64,000 bases of DNA from NCBI GenBank assembly GCA_011033025.1, contig WFMF01000260.1, positions 183,504-247,503 on the forward strand. Reading direction: 5' to 3'. The notes beneath the pieces are model-generated. The model saw nothing but the letters and a program-made list of their open reading frames with translations. It made no database searches and had not been told where the DNA came from. Source of the DNA: Beroe forskalii (taxonomy: Eukaryota > Ctenophora > Nuda > Beroida > Beroidae). The position numbers and the translations under genes were made by a program. Shown here piece after piece: positions 25,201 through 37,200 of the stretch. The number at the start of each line of letters is the position of its first letter. Position 1 is the stretch's first letter.

Positions 25201-28200
25201 GCCAGGGGGGCCACTCAGTGCTGAAATAAGGACATAGGGGCCCTGCAAACTGCCAAGTGCTAGTGAACCAGGGGGTTTCTTAGGGCTCACTGGTTTGCTC
25301 ATGGCTGATAAAGTTCAGACTAGTGTCATCTGAGATCAACAAGGTGTTTTGGAAAAGTCACCATTTCAAAGGATAGCCAAGGGTCGCCAGGGAGACAGTC
25401 ACTTATGATTGTCCAATATCAAGTTAATGGTCAGAATAAGGAGCCAGGAGTTAGACAAGGTTAAGCAACGGGTCGCCATACTACCATGGGATCAAAAGGC
25501 TTTTGAGGGAAGAAGTTGAGTGAAGACAATCAAGACATCAGATAATCACTCATTCAGTTGTTATTAAGGGACAGCCCCGGTTCAGCATGAAGTCAGCCAA
25601 TGGTCATGAAGGGACCACTATTGCAGTCAGAAGAGGCAAGAAGGTCACTCAGGTTTTAACTTCTTGCTAGGGGTAAGTGAAACGTCAAATAGGTATCAGG
25701 AAAAGGTCAGTCAAATTTTCTCTGGGGTTGGTAAGGGTTTGCCGTCTGCAGCGCCCTTTTGATTCACCTACCCTCCAAAGCAAAAAAGAAATATTTCCTG
25801 TGTGCTGGCGGTATATAATATGCAACTTATGTCCATGCTGGAGTGGAGAGAACCTACATGTCTTTAATGAGCCATGCAGCTAGGACATCCACCACATTCA
25901 GCCAGGCAAGACTCTTGCCTGGCTGAATGTGGTGATGTCCTATGCATGGCTCATTAAACAAGGAACTGAAAACCGTAGGGCTCCATACAGGGCTAGCGCT
26001 GCACCTTCTGGTAATAATGTTGCGATGTATATGCCTTTAGTTATAATATGCTCAAAATTAAGGGCCAGAAAAGGTTCTGTGAAGTATCCCCAGGGGTTAG
26101 GGTCACTCAGTCAGGTAGTGTTAGGATATGATTGTCTTGGTTCAGCAGGGAGGAATGTTAGGCCCAAAAAAGGTCTTCCAGGACTCAATAAAGCAGGAGC
26201 AATAAAGCTGAGGATCAGCCTAAGTATGTACATAAAATACAATTGACAAGAAGCTCAGATAAGCTCATAACTCTATAATAAGGACCATGTTCAAACAGCT
26301 TTTGATAAACATTTATGTCCTAGAACAGTAATATGACCCCTTAGGCTAAGCTCGATTGGACCTGACCTGGAAAAAGTACCCACCAGACTCCAGTGTAAGG
26401 AGTTAAGTACCAATTTCAGAACGATTAGATGAGTGAAAATATTCTATTATATTCAGTAACTTACACAATTATAGGTCGTTTAGGCTACATACCAAGCTCC
26501 TGTGGATCTACAGTCATATGGTAGACATCATAAAACAATCGAATTTTAACCTAAAAATCGTTTGGAAAGGTGCTAGAAATTAATAAAATGTAACCCAAAA
26601 AAAACCAAAAAAAACTTAAAAAAACCAAAAAAAACCTAGCCCAAGAATCGGAAAAGTAGGGTGGGGCTTGGTTTTTTTTGGGCTTCATCCCCCCCACTGA
26701 GGGAGGAGGGGTTAGACATTGGTGCCGTCACTCTTACACCGCGCAGGGTGGCACTCTGCAGGATCTTCTAACTCCACTGAGAGGGGAGGGGTTAGACATT
26801 GCTACCGTCACTCTTACACCGCGCAGGGTGGCACTCTGCAGGGTCTTCTAACTCCACTGAGGGGGGAGGAGGGGTTAGACATTGGTGCCGTCAGTCTTAC
26901 AACTTGCAGGGTGGCACTCTGCAGGGTCCTCTAACTCCACTGAGGGGGAGGAGGGGTTAGACATTGGTGCCGTCACTCTTACACCGCGCAGGGTGGCACT
27001 CTGCAGGGTCTTCTAACTCCACTGAGGGGAGGAGGGGTTAGACATTGGTGCCGTCAGTCTTACAACTTGCAGGGTGGCACTCTGCAGGGTCCTCTAACTC
27101 CACTGAGGGGGGAGGAGGGGTTAGACATTGGTGCCGTCAGTCTTACAACTTGCAGGGTGGCACTCTGCAGGGTCCTCTAACTCCACTGAGGGGGGAGGAG
27201 GGGTTAGACATTGGTGCCGTCACTCTTACACCGCGCAGGGTGGCATTCTGCAGGGTCTTCTAACTCCACTGAGGGGGGAGGGGTTAGACATTGGTGCCGT
27301 CACTCTTACACCGCGCAAGATGGCACTCTGCAGGGTCTTCTAACTCCGCTGAGGGGGGAGGGGTTAGACATTGGTGCCGTCACTCTTACACCGCGCAGGT
27401 TGGCACTCTGCAGGGTCTTCTAACTCCACTGAGGGGGAGGAGGGGTTAGACATTGGTGCCCCCACTCTTACAACGCGCAGGGTGGCACTCAGCAGGGTCT
27501 TCTAACTCCACTGAGGTGGAAGAGGGGTTAGACATTGGTGCCGTCACTCTTACACCGCGCAGGGTGGCACTCTGCAGGATCTTCTAACTCCACTGAGGGG
27601 GAGGAGGGGTTAGACATTGGTGCCGTCACTCTTACACCGCGCAGGGTGGCACTCTACAGGGTCTTCTAACTCCACTGAGGGGGGAGGAGGGGTTAGACAT
27701 TGGTGCCGTCACTCTTACACCGCGCAGGGTGGCACTCTATAGGGTCTTCTAACTCCACTGAGGGGGGAGGAGGGGTTAGACATTGGTGCCGTCACTCTTA
27801 CACCGCGCAGGGTGGCACTCTGCAGGATCTTCTAACTCCACTGAGAGGGGAGGGTTAGACATTGCTACCGTCACTCTTACACCGCGCAGGGTGGCACTCT
27901 GCAGGGTCTTCTAACTCCACTGAGGGGGGGGAGGAGGGGTTGTCAGACATTGGTGCTCGTCGGGTCTTACAACTTGCAGGGTGGCACTCTGCAGGGTCCT
28001 CTAACTCCACTGAGGGGAGGAGGGGTTAGACATTGGTGCCGTCACTCTTACACCGCGCAGGGTGGCACTCTGCAGGGTCTTCTAACTCCACTGAGGGGGG
28101 AGGAGGGGTTAGACATTGGTGCCGTCAGTCTTACAACTTGCAGGGTGGCACTCTGCAGGGTCTTCTAACTCCACTGAGGGGGAGGAGTAAGAGGAAAGCA

Positions 28201-31200
28201 GGAGGGGAACTAGAAGTCCTTAACCATGAAATTCTGGGGTGAAAGGAAAAGAAAAGGGTTTGTTATTTGTATTGCTCACATGTTTTTCTGTTGAAGGAAG
28301 GAAGACATGCCTCATCCCTCTCAATCTCACACTGACTTCTCAAATCCATCGTATCTTCACACTCCTTCGAACGTGCCTGAAGGGAAAAAGTTTACTGGAA
28401 GATACTTGAACACTTGAAGCGAACTAGCACTAAAAGTTCAAAAAAGAAGATAGGATTTCCAACAGGTCTCCCTGACTACCTCTTGTAAGATGACATGGGA
28501 CCCAGTCACCACTCTGCCACTGTCTACGTAGACACAGAAGCAGACGCCCCCGTCGCACTGTCTGGGCAGGAAGTTGCCGAAAGAGTCGCACTTGAACCGG
28601 TCTTGGGCCTGACAGGCCGTGGGAGGGGAGGTGGGGAGGATCTCAACGTTACCAAACTCGTCACACGCCAACTTGCCACGCTCCGCGAACGTGCCTTCTA
28701 TTACCTCACCCGTACTGGAGGAGACATGTTAAGAGGAGAGGAGGAGGGGAGAAGAGGAGACAGTCACATGTAAGCAGGCGAGAAGGAGGAGGGCAGAATA
28801 TGGGTCGGGGGTGAAATGCTGAAATTCTGATATTTTGCAGCACGAATTCATTTATCATTTCAGTGACGGGGTCTGCTTGCAATGAATCATCTGATAGCGA
28901 AGTACACTAACGTGACAGTGACACAGAAGCACATGCCGTCTGACCGGCACTGGTTGGGAGCAAAGAGTCCGTTGTCCCAGCATTCCAACTCCCCTGGACA
29001 GGTGGACGGAATGATGATCTGTCCGTCCTCGTAGCGGTGCGGACACGCCTCCTCGTTATATCTGGGGGAATGGGAGAGAATTATATCTGGGGGAGTGGAA
29101 GACTAGGAATGGGAGAGGGGGAATTGGAGAGGGGGAATGGGTTATATCTGGGGAGTGGGTTATATCTGGGGGAGTTGGAGAGGGTTAAATCTGGGAGAGT
29201 TGGAGTGGGTTACATATGGGGGAGAGGGAGAGAGGGGGAAAATGGGTTATATCTGGGGGAGTGGGAGAGGGAGAGGGGGAATGGGTTATATCTTAATCTG
29301 GGAAAGTACTAGAGATGATGTATGAGTACGAGTTTCTATACATTTATTATCCCCTCCGGGAACATCCCGTGATACACTAGCAGCTCTCACTTACTTCCTG
29401 CAAGTAGATCTGTCGTCGAACTTCTGATCACAGGGTGGGAAGGACCCAGACACTTCTGTACCGTAGATAGGTGCCCCACTGTCTGCGTACACACAGTAGC
29501 ACACTCCGTTAGAACAGTCTGGTGTGGGGTACCAACCTTCCTTCGTGCACTGCTCTACTCCTTCCATCTGAGGGGAGGGTTGAAATAAACTACAAAAGTT
29601 CATTAGTTCAAGACTTGTTTCAAGAGTTGCTCTGGGGCGGATGCGCGCGACCACGGAATGGTTTCTTTACGGAAGGTTAGTTGGCCGGGGATATATAAAT
29701 TTGTAAATCTGATAGGAATGAAAAATTTAGGGATAGTTATAGGCTGAAGGGAGTTCCTGTACCTCACACTTGGTCCTATCCCTGAGTATGATCATGATCT
29801 TCTCTCCCCTCTCATTACAAGTGAAGGTCCCCACTGGGCCGGCTGTGTCCCTCAGCGGGTTACCAGACCTGGGATCGGTGCAGGTGCAGGTCTCTCCCAC
29901 ACACTCCATCTTCTGGAAGTTTCCATCCCTGTCACACTCCTTAGTGAACTCGCAGTCTGGCAACTTCGAGAACGTTCCTACGGGAAGAATCAAGATCTTA
30001 GAGGCTCCATGATATCTAAAGTTAGTCATTACACGTTAGAATTAACCACACAGATATATGGATTGTTTAGATTAGACCTCAGGGCTGAAAATAAACCAAA
30101 CAGGAGGGAATTAGGCATCACTATCACAGAAATCAGAGTACCCAGATAGTCGAAGTAGTAAGTCCTGCAGGCCTCCTCCTTAGCCCTCCTACAGTGCCCT
30201 CTCGTGTCATACTGCCTCGTGCAGTTCGCTACTCCTCGTGTCATCGAACCCCAGATCAGCTTGGGAAAGAGTTATCAGACATTGGTAAATGGGAAGACAA
30301 AATTGAAAATATCAAAATTAGCATTGAGAATCAAGCAATTTGTAAGGTCCGATGGTGTGATATAAATACTATGTTTCGATGTTGACACGAATACCACGAC
30401 TCTTCTCTTACCTTGCCACTGTCCACATAAACACAGTAACAGAACCTATCAGTGCACTGGGTCTCCTTGTAGTAGTTGCCCTCACATCTCAACTGGTATT
30501 GGTGCGGACACCGTCCTGACCTGTGTGGCTCACACTCCACCTGAAGGAATGGGGTTGTTAGTTACCCTCACATCTCAACTGGTACTGATGTGGACACCGT
30601 CCTGACCTGTGTGGCTCACATTCCACCTAAAGGAATGGGGGTTGTTAGTTACCCTCACATCTCAACTGGTACTGGTGTGGACACCGTCCTGACCTGTGTG
30701 GCTCACACTCCACCTAAAGGAATGGGGTTGTTAGTTACCCTCACATCTCAACTGGTACTGATGTGGACACCGTCCTGACCTGTGTGGCTCACATTCCACC
30801 TAAAGGAATGGGGGTTGTTAGTTACCCTCACATCTCAACTGGTACTGGTGTGGACACCGTCCTGACCTGTGTGGCTCACACTCCACCTGAAGGAATGGGG
30901 CTGTTAGTTACCCTCACATCTCAACTGGTACTGGTGTGGACACCGTCCTGACCTGTGTGGCTCACACTCCACCTGAAGGAATGGGGTAGTTGGGTGGACA
31001 CAAATATTTCCAATATATATTTGGAGGAAAGACAGGAGGTGAACAAGAGGCAATACTTGCAACAAGGGAGAATATCGTCATATTATTTCAATTTCCGAGG
31101 GATATTCAGGAAGTATTTCCAGTCCCGAGTCATTTTAAGTCTGTCTAATCACCTGGTATGAGATACCAGTGGTACCAGGTAGTCGAGCACCAGTGTCCAC

Positions 31201-34200
31201 GTCCACACACCAGCAGATGTCTCCTTCACACTGTCTGCTAACGTACCTGAAAAAGGATGAGAATTCAGTTTTTTGTGGAATTCGATTCTTGAAAGCCAGA
31301 TTATGATGGAGACTTGCACTAGGTTTCTTTTTTTGGATTAACATGACATAAAGGGATACCTCTCATCTGAGGCGCAGTGGGGTCTGGAGCAGCTCTCCTC
31401 ATACTCAAATCTCTTAGTCTCGTGGTTATACCCTCTTCTACATGTCTCATGGTAATCTATAGCGCAGTTCCCTGAAACAGTACAAAATATAATTAGTACA
31501 CCCTTCAGTCTTTCAGTATTCCTTGAATTTCAAGGAATACTTAAGACTGGACAACAAATCCAACAATCCATCAGTGCACTGACTTTTAGGCCCGTAGTTC
31601 CCATACCCTATGAATCATCAGATCGATCCCCCCACTGACCTCTGTTATCCTTGGTTCTAGGACACGGCATGTCTGCTCCCTCTGAGAATGGTACAAATCT
31701 CCCTGAGTCCTGGTACACACAGTACGATACTCCGTCCACCATCTGCAGGTAAATGAGGCTGCGATTAGTTGGAAATAGGTAATGATAGCCAACGACACAT
31801 AAAGTATCCATCGGGAAAATTAATGACAAATCTTTATGGCTACATAATGATTGGGTTTATGGCTATCACTATTCATCCATTAGGTGTCATCATATGAAAC
31901 CTGTAGAGGGTGGAATTCCCCCGAGAAGCCGCACTCCAGTTTGTCTTGCTGCAGACAGGGCGTGGTCTGGTGGCAGAGTGCAAATAGACAAACCTGTGAG
32001 GTGGAATTCCCTGAAGGCTACCCAGTTCGTCCTGCTGTACAGGCGTGGTCTGTTGGGTAGGGTGCTATAACCCCGAGGGGATTTGGTCCAAAAAATGACC
32101 TGCTCCCGCTCACATTTGCAGGTGATTTGGGTGAGAGGCCCAAATGACCGTGTATCTTCTTCAGAGGTCCACACACCAGCACTCCTCGTCTTTAAAACAC
32201 TGCTTTATCTGATACCTGATAGGGGGGTCAACCATTAGAGCATTACGAGTAAATTTTAAAATCCTAAATTCTACCTCAACACGGTTGGCGGTGAGATTTC
32301 TAATCACTAATCAATGATTAGTGATTAGAAATCTCACCGTCAACCGTGTTGAACTAGAAGATAAATAAACACTGGTCGAATGAAAATAAATGCACGCTGT
32401 GTTCAAGATTCCGTATAAAAAATTCCATCTGAAGTAAACAACAGGGGGGGGGGGGATAAACCAAAGAGCATTTCAACTAACTTGTCCGGTTCCTCCTCAT
32501 CACATTGTACCACGTACAGAGAACCTAGTCGGTTCTGTTGCTTCCTCTTCTCAGGACAGGTCAGAGGTCCTAGGCCTGAGGTTATAAAAATAAAATAGAG
32601 CCTTTGTCGATATGCCCAACTTGGCCATTTTTAAACTTTTCAATAGGAATTCATCATAAGGACATAAGCATTTTTATTAAGGTCCTGCGAAGAAGACAAA
32701 GGAGTGAAACACTGTAACAGAAGATTCACTAACGCGTAAAGCAGGGAGGTTTAGGTAGTCTGGCAATGCCCCGTCCCCTCTCGTCCACACATCCACACTG
32801 CCCCGTCCTCTCATCCCCTGCCTGTCCCACAGGTTCCCCACAGGGAAGTACACTGCCAGAAAGGACAGCACCTGTCTCCGCGTCCACACACTGACAGGTG
32901 TACCGGGTCAGACACTGCATGGACTTGTAGCTGCCGTCACTCTTACACCGCGCAGGGTGGCACTCAGCAGGCTCTTCTATCTCCACTGAGGGGGAGGAGG
33001 GGTTAGACATTGGTGCCGCCACTCTTACACCGCGCAGGGTGGCACTCTGCAGGGTCTTCTAACTCCACTGAGGAGGGAGGAGGGGTTAGACATTGGTGCC
33101 GTCACTCTTACACCGCGCAGGGTGGCACTCTGCAGGCTCTTCTATCTCCACTGAGGGGGAGGAGGGGTTAGACATTGGTGCCGTCACTCTTACACCGCGC
33201 AGGGTGGCACTCTGCAGGCTCTTCTAACTCCACTGAGGGGGGAGGAGGGGTTAGACATTGGTGCCGTCACTCTTACACTGCGCAGGGTGGCACTCTGCAG
33301 GCTCTTCTATCTCCACTGAGGGGGGGAGGGGTTAGACATTGGTGCCGTCACTCTTACACCGCGCAGGGTGGCACTCTGCAGGGTCTTCTAACTCCACTGA
33401 GGGGGAGGGGGTTAGACATTGGTGCCGTCACTCTTACACCGCGCAGGTTGGCACTTTGCAGGGTCTTCTAACTCCACTGAGGGGGGAGGAGGGGTTAGAC
33501 ATTGGTGCCGTCACTCTTACACCGCGCAGGGTGGCACTCTGCAGGGTCTTCTAACTCCACTGAGGGGGAACTGGGAAGGAGGAGTTAGACATTGGTGCCG
33601 TCACTCTTACACCGCGCAGGGTGGCACTCTGCAGGCTCTTCTATCTCCACTGAGGGGGGGAGGGGTTAGACATTGGTGCCGTCACCTTACTAGGGCAACC
33701 GCGCAGGAGGAGTTGGCATTGGTGCTTGGCAGGGTGGCACTTTGCCAAGTCTTCTAACTCCACTGAGGGGAGGAGGGGTTAGACATTGGTGCCGTCACTT
33801 ACACCGCGCAGGGTGGCACTCTGCAGGTCTTCTAACTCCACTGAGGGGGGAGGAGGGGTTAGACATTGGTGCCGTCACTTCCACACCGCGCAGGGTGGCA
33901 CTCTGCAGGGTCTTCAACTCCACTGAGGGGAGAGGGGGCACTTTGCACTGAGGGTCTTTGGTGCTAACCCACTGAGGGGGGAGGAGGGGTTAGACATTGG
34001 TGCCGTCACTCTTACACCGCGCAGGGTGGCACTTTGCAGGGTCTTCTAACTCCACTGAGGGGGGAGGAGGAGTTAGACATTGGTGCCGTCACTCTTACAC
34101 CGCGCAGGGTGGCACTCTGCAGGGTCTTCTAACTCCACTGAGGGGGAGGAGGAGTTAGACATTGGTGCCGTCACTTACACCGCGCAGGGGTGGCACTCTG

Positions 34201-37200
34201 CAAGGGGAGTCTTCTAACTCCACTGAGGGGGGGAGGGGTTAGACATTGGTGCCGTCACTCTTACACCGCGCAGGGTGGCACTCTGCAGGTCTTCTAACTC
34301 CACTGAGGGGGAGGGGTTGACATTGGGAGGAGGGGTTAGACATTGGTGCCGTCACTCTTACACCGCGCAGGGTGGCACTCTGCAGGGCCTTCTAACTCCA
34401 CTGAGGGGGAGGAGGGGGTTAGACATTGGTGCCGTCACCTACACCGCGCAGGGTGGCACTCTACACCGCGCAGGGTGGCACTCTGCAGGGTCTTCTAACT
34501 CACTGAGGGGGAGGAGGGGTTAGACATTGGTGCCGTCACTCTTTACACCGCAGGCACTCTGGGGGCATTCTCTAACTCCACTGAGGGGGGAGGAGGTTAG
34601 ACATTGGTGCCGTCACTTTACAATCGCGGTGGCACTTTGCAGGGTCTTCTAACTCCACTGAGGGGGAGGAGGGTTAGACATTGGTGCCGTCACTCTTACA
34701 CCGCGCAGGGTGGCACTCTGCAGGTCTTCTAACTCCACTGAGGGGGAGGAGGGGTTAGACATTGGTGCCGTCACTCTTACACCGCGCAGGGTGGCAACTT
34801 TTGCAGGGGGTTGCTTGGTGCCGTCACTCTAACGCAGGGTCCACTGAGGGGCGCAGGAGGCACTCTGCAGGGTTAGACATTAGTGCCATCTAACTAACCC
34901 ACTGAGGGGGGGGAGGTTAGACATTGGTGCCACTTACACCGCGCAGGGTGACACTCTGCAGGCTCTTCTAACTCCACTGAGGGGGGAGGAGGAGTTAGAC
35001 ATTGGTGCCGTCACTCACCCACCTGAGGGGAGGGACATTGGTGCCGTCACGCTGCAGGGTCTTCTAACTCCACTGAGGGGGGAGGCATTGGTGCCGTCAG
35101 CAGGGTCTTCTAACTCCACTGAGGGGGAGGAGGGACATTGGGTAGACATTGGGTGCCGTCAGGGTCTTCTAACTCCGCGCAGGGTGGCACTTTGCAAGGT
35201 CTTCTAACTCCACTGAGGGGGAGGAGGGGTTAGACATTGGTGCCGTCACTCTTACACCGCGCAGGGTGGCGCTCAGCAGGGTCTTCTAACTCCACTGAGG
35301 GGGAGGAGGGGTTAGACATTGGTGCCGTCACCTACACCGCGCAGGGTGGCACTCAGCAGGGCCTTCTAACCCACTGAGGGGAGGAGGGTTAGACATTGGT
35401 GCCGTCACTCAGCAGGGTCTTACACCGCGGGGGGTGGCACTCTGCAGGGTCTTCTAGCTCCACCACTGAGGGGAGGAGGGGTTAGACATTGGTGCCGTCA
35501 CTCTTACATCGCGCAGGGTGGCACTTGCAGGGTCTTATGAAGCCTCTGCAGGGTCTCCACTGAGGGGGAGGAGGGTTGAACATTGGTGCCGTCACTATCT
35601 CCACTCTGAGGGGGGTCTTATGGCTCCACTGAGGGGGAGGGGTTAGACATTGGTGCCGTCACTCTTACACCGCGCAGGGTGGCACTATGCAGGGTCTTCT
35701 AACTCCACTGAGGGGGAGGAGGGGTTAGACATTGGTGCCGTCACTCTTACACTGCGCAGAGTGGCACTCTGCAGGGTCTTCTAACTCCACTGAGGGGAGA
35801 GGAGGGGTTAGACATTGGTGCCGTCTATCTTACACCGCGCAGGGTGGCACACTACAGGGTCTTCTAACTCCACTGAGGGGGAGGAGGGGTTAGAGGAGAG
35901 CAGGGGATATAGAAGTCCTAAACCCTGGAAATTCTGGGGTGAAAGGAGAAAAAAGGGTTTGTGAGGGATTTAGATTTGTATTGCTCACATGTTTTACTGT
36001 TGAAGGAAGGAAGACATGCCTCATCCCTCTCAATCTCACACTGACTTCTCAAATCCATCGTATCCTCACACTCCTTCGAACGTGCCTGAGGGACAAAAAG
36101 TTACTGAAACACATTTGGAAACTTGGAACGAAGATCCAAAATGCACGAAAAGTCCAAAAAGGAAGATTTGGAACAGGTTTCCCTGACTACCTCTTGTAAG
36201 ATGACATGAGAGCCAGCCACCGCTCTGCCACTGTCTACGTAGACACAGAAGCAGACGCCACCGTCACACTGTCTGGGCAGGAAGTTGCCGAAGGAGTCAC
36301 ACTTGAAGCGGTCCTGGGCCTGACAAGCGGTGGGAGGGGAGGTGGGGAGGATTTCAACGTTACCGAACTCGTCACACGCCAACTTGCCACGCTCCGCGAA
36401 CGTGCCTTCTATCACTTCACCCGTCCTGGAGGAGGGAGGTACATGTTAGGAGGGGAGAAGGAGAAGGACTCAGTTATATGTTAGAAGGGGAGAAGGAGGA
36501 TGGAGTTACAAGTTAGGAGGGGAGGTAGTTATATGTTAGGAGAGGAAGGAGCAGGGCTGAATATGGGGGGGAGTGGGGAGTATAACGCCTCCAATGGAAT
36601 GCTGAAATTCTGGTATTTTGCTGTGCGACCTCATTTATCATTTCGTGACAGGGTCTGCTTGCAATGATTCATCTGAAGTTGAGAAGTTCACTCACGTGAC
36701 AGTGACACAGAAGCACATGCCGTCTGATCGGCACTGGTTGGGAGCGAAGAGTCCGTTGTCCCAGCACTCCAACTCCCCTGGACAGGTGGACGGAATGATG
36801 ATCTGTCCGTCCTCGTAGCGGTGCGGACACGCCTCTTCGTTATATCTGGGGGAGTGGGAGAGCTTTAGGGACATGTCTGAGAGAGTACTTATAGCTCAGG
36901 TGAGTTAGGTGAACGAGGAAATCAGGAATTTTGGTGGTTTCGAAAGGATAAAATCAAGATAAAAGCAGTCGGGGACCAGTAAGTAGCTAAAGATAAAAGA
37001 ATTCGAAGTTTCAACGCATTTATTATTAGCAGCTCTCACTTCCTGCAAGTAGATCTGTCGTCGAACTTCTGATCGCAATGCGGGAAGGACCCAGACACCT
37101 CTGTGCCGTAGATAGGTGCCCCGCTGTCTGCGTACACACAGTAGCAGACCCCGTTAGAACAGTCTGGGGTGGGGTACCAACCCTCCTTCGTGCACTGCTC

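Noticed and set aside
33000-35890. Tandem EDPAECHPARC coding units as extra protein repeats
   Set aside because: Every unit runs into a stop (ACCAATGTCTAA) and has no donor, so they cannot be added in frame as exons.
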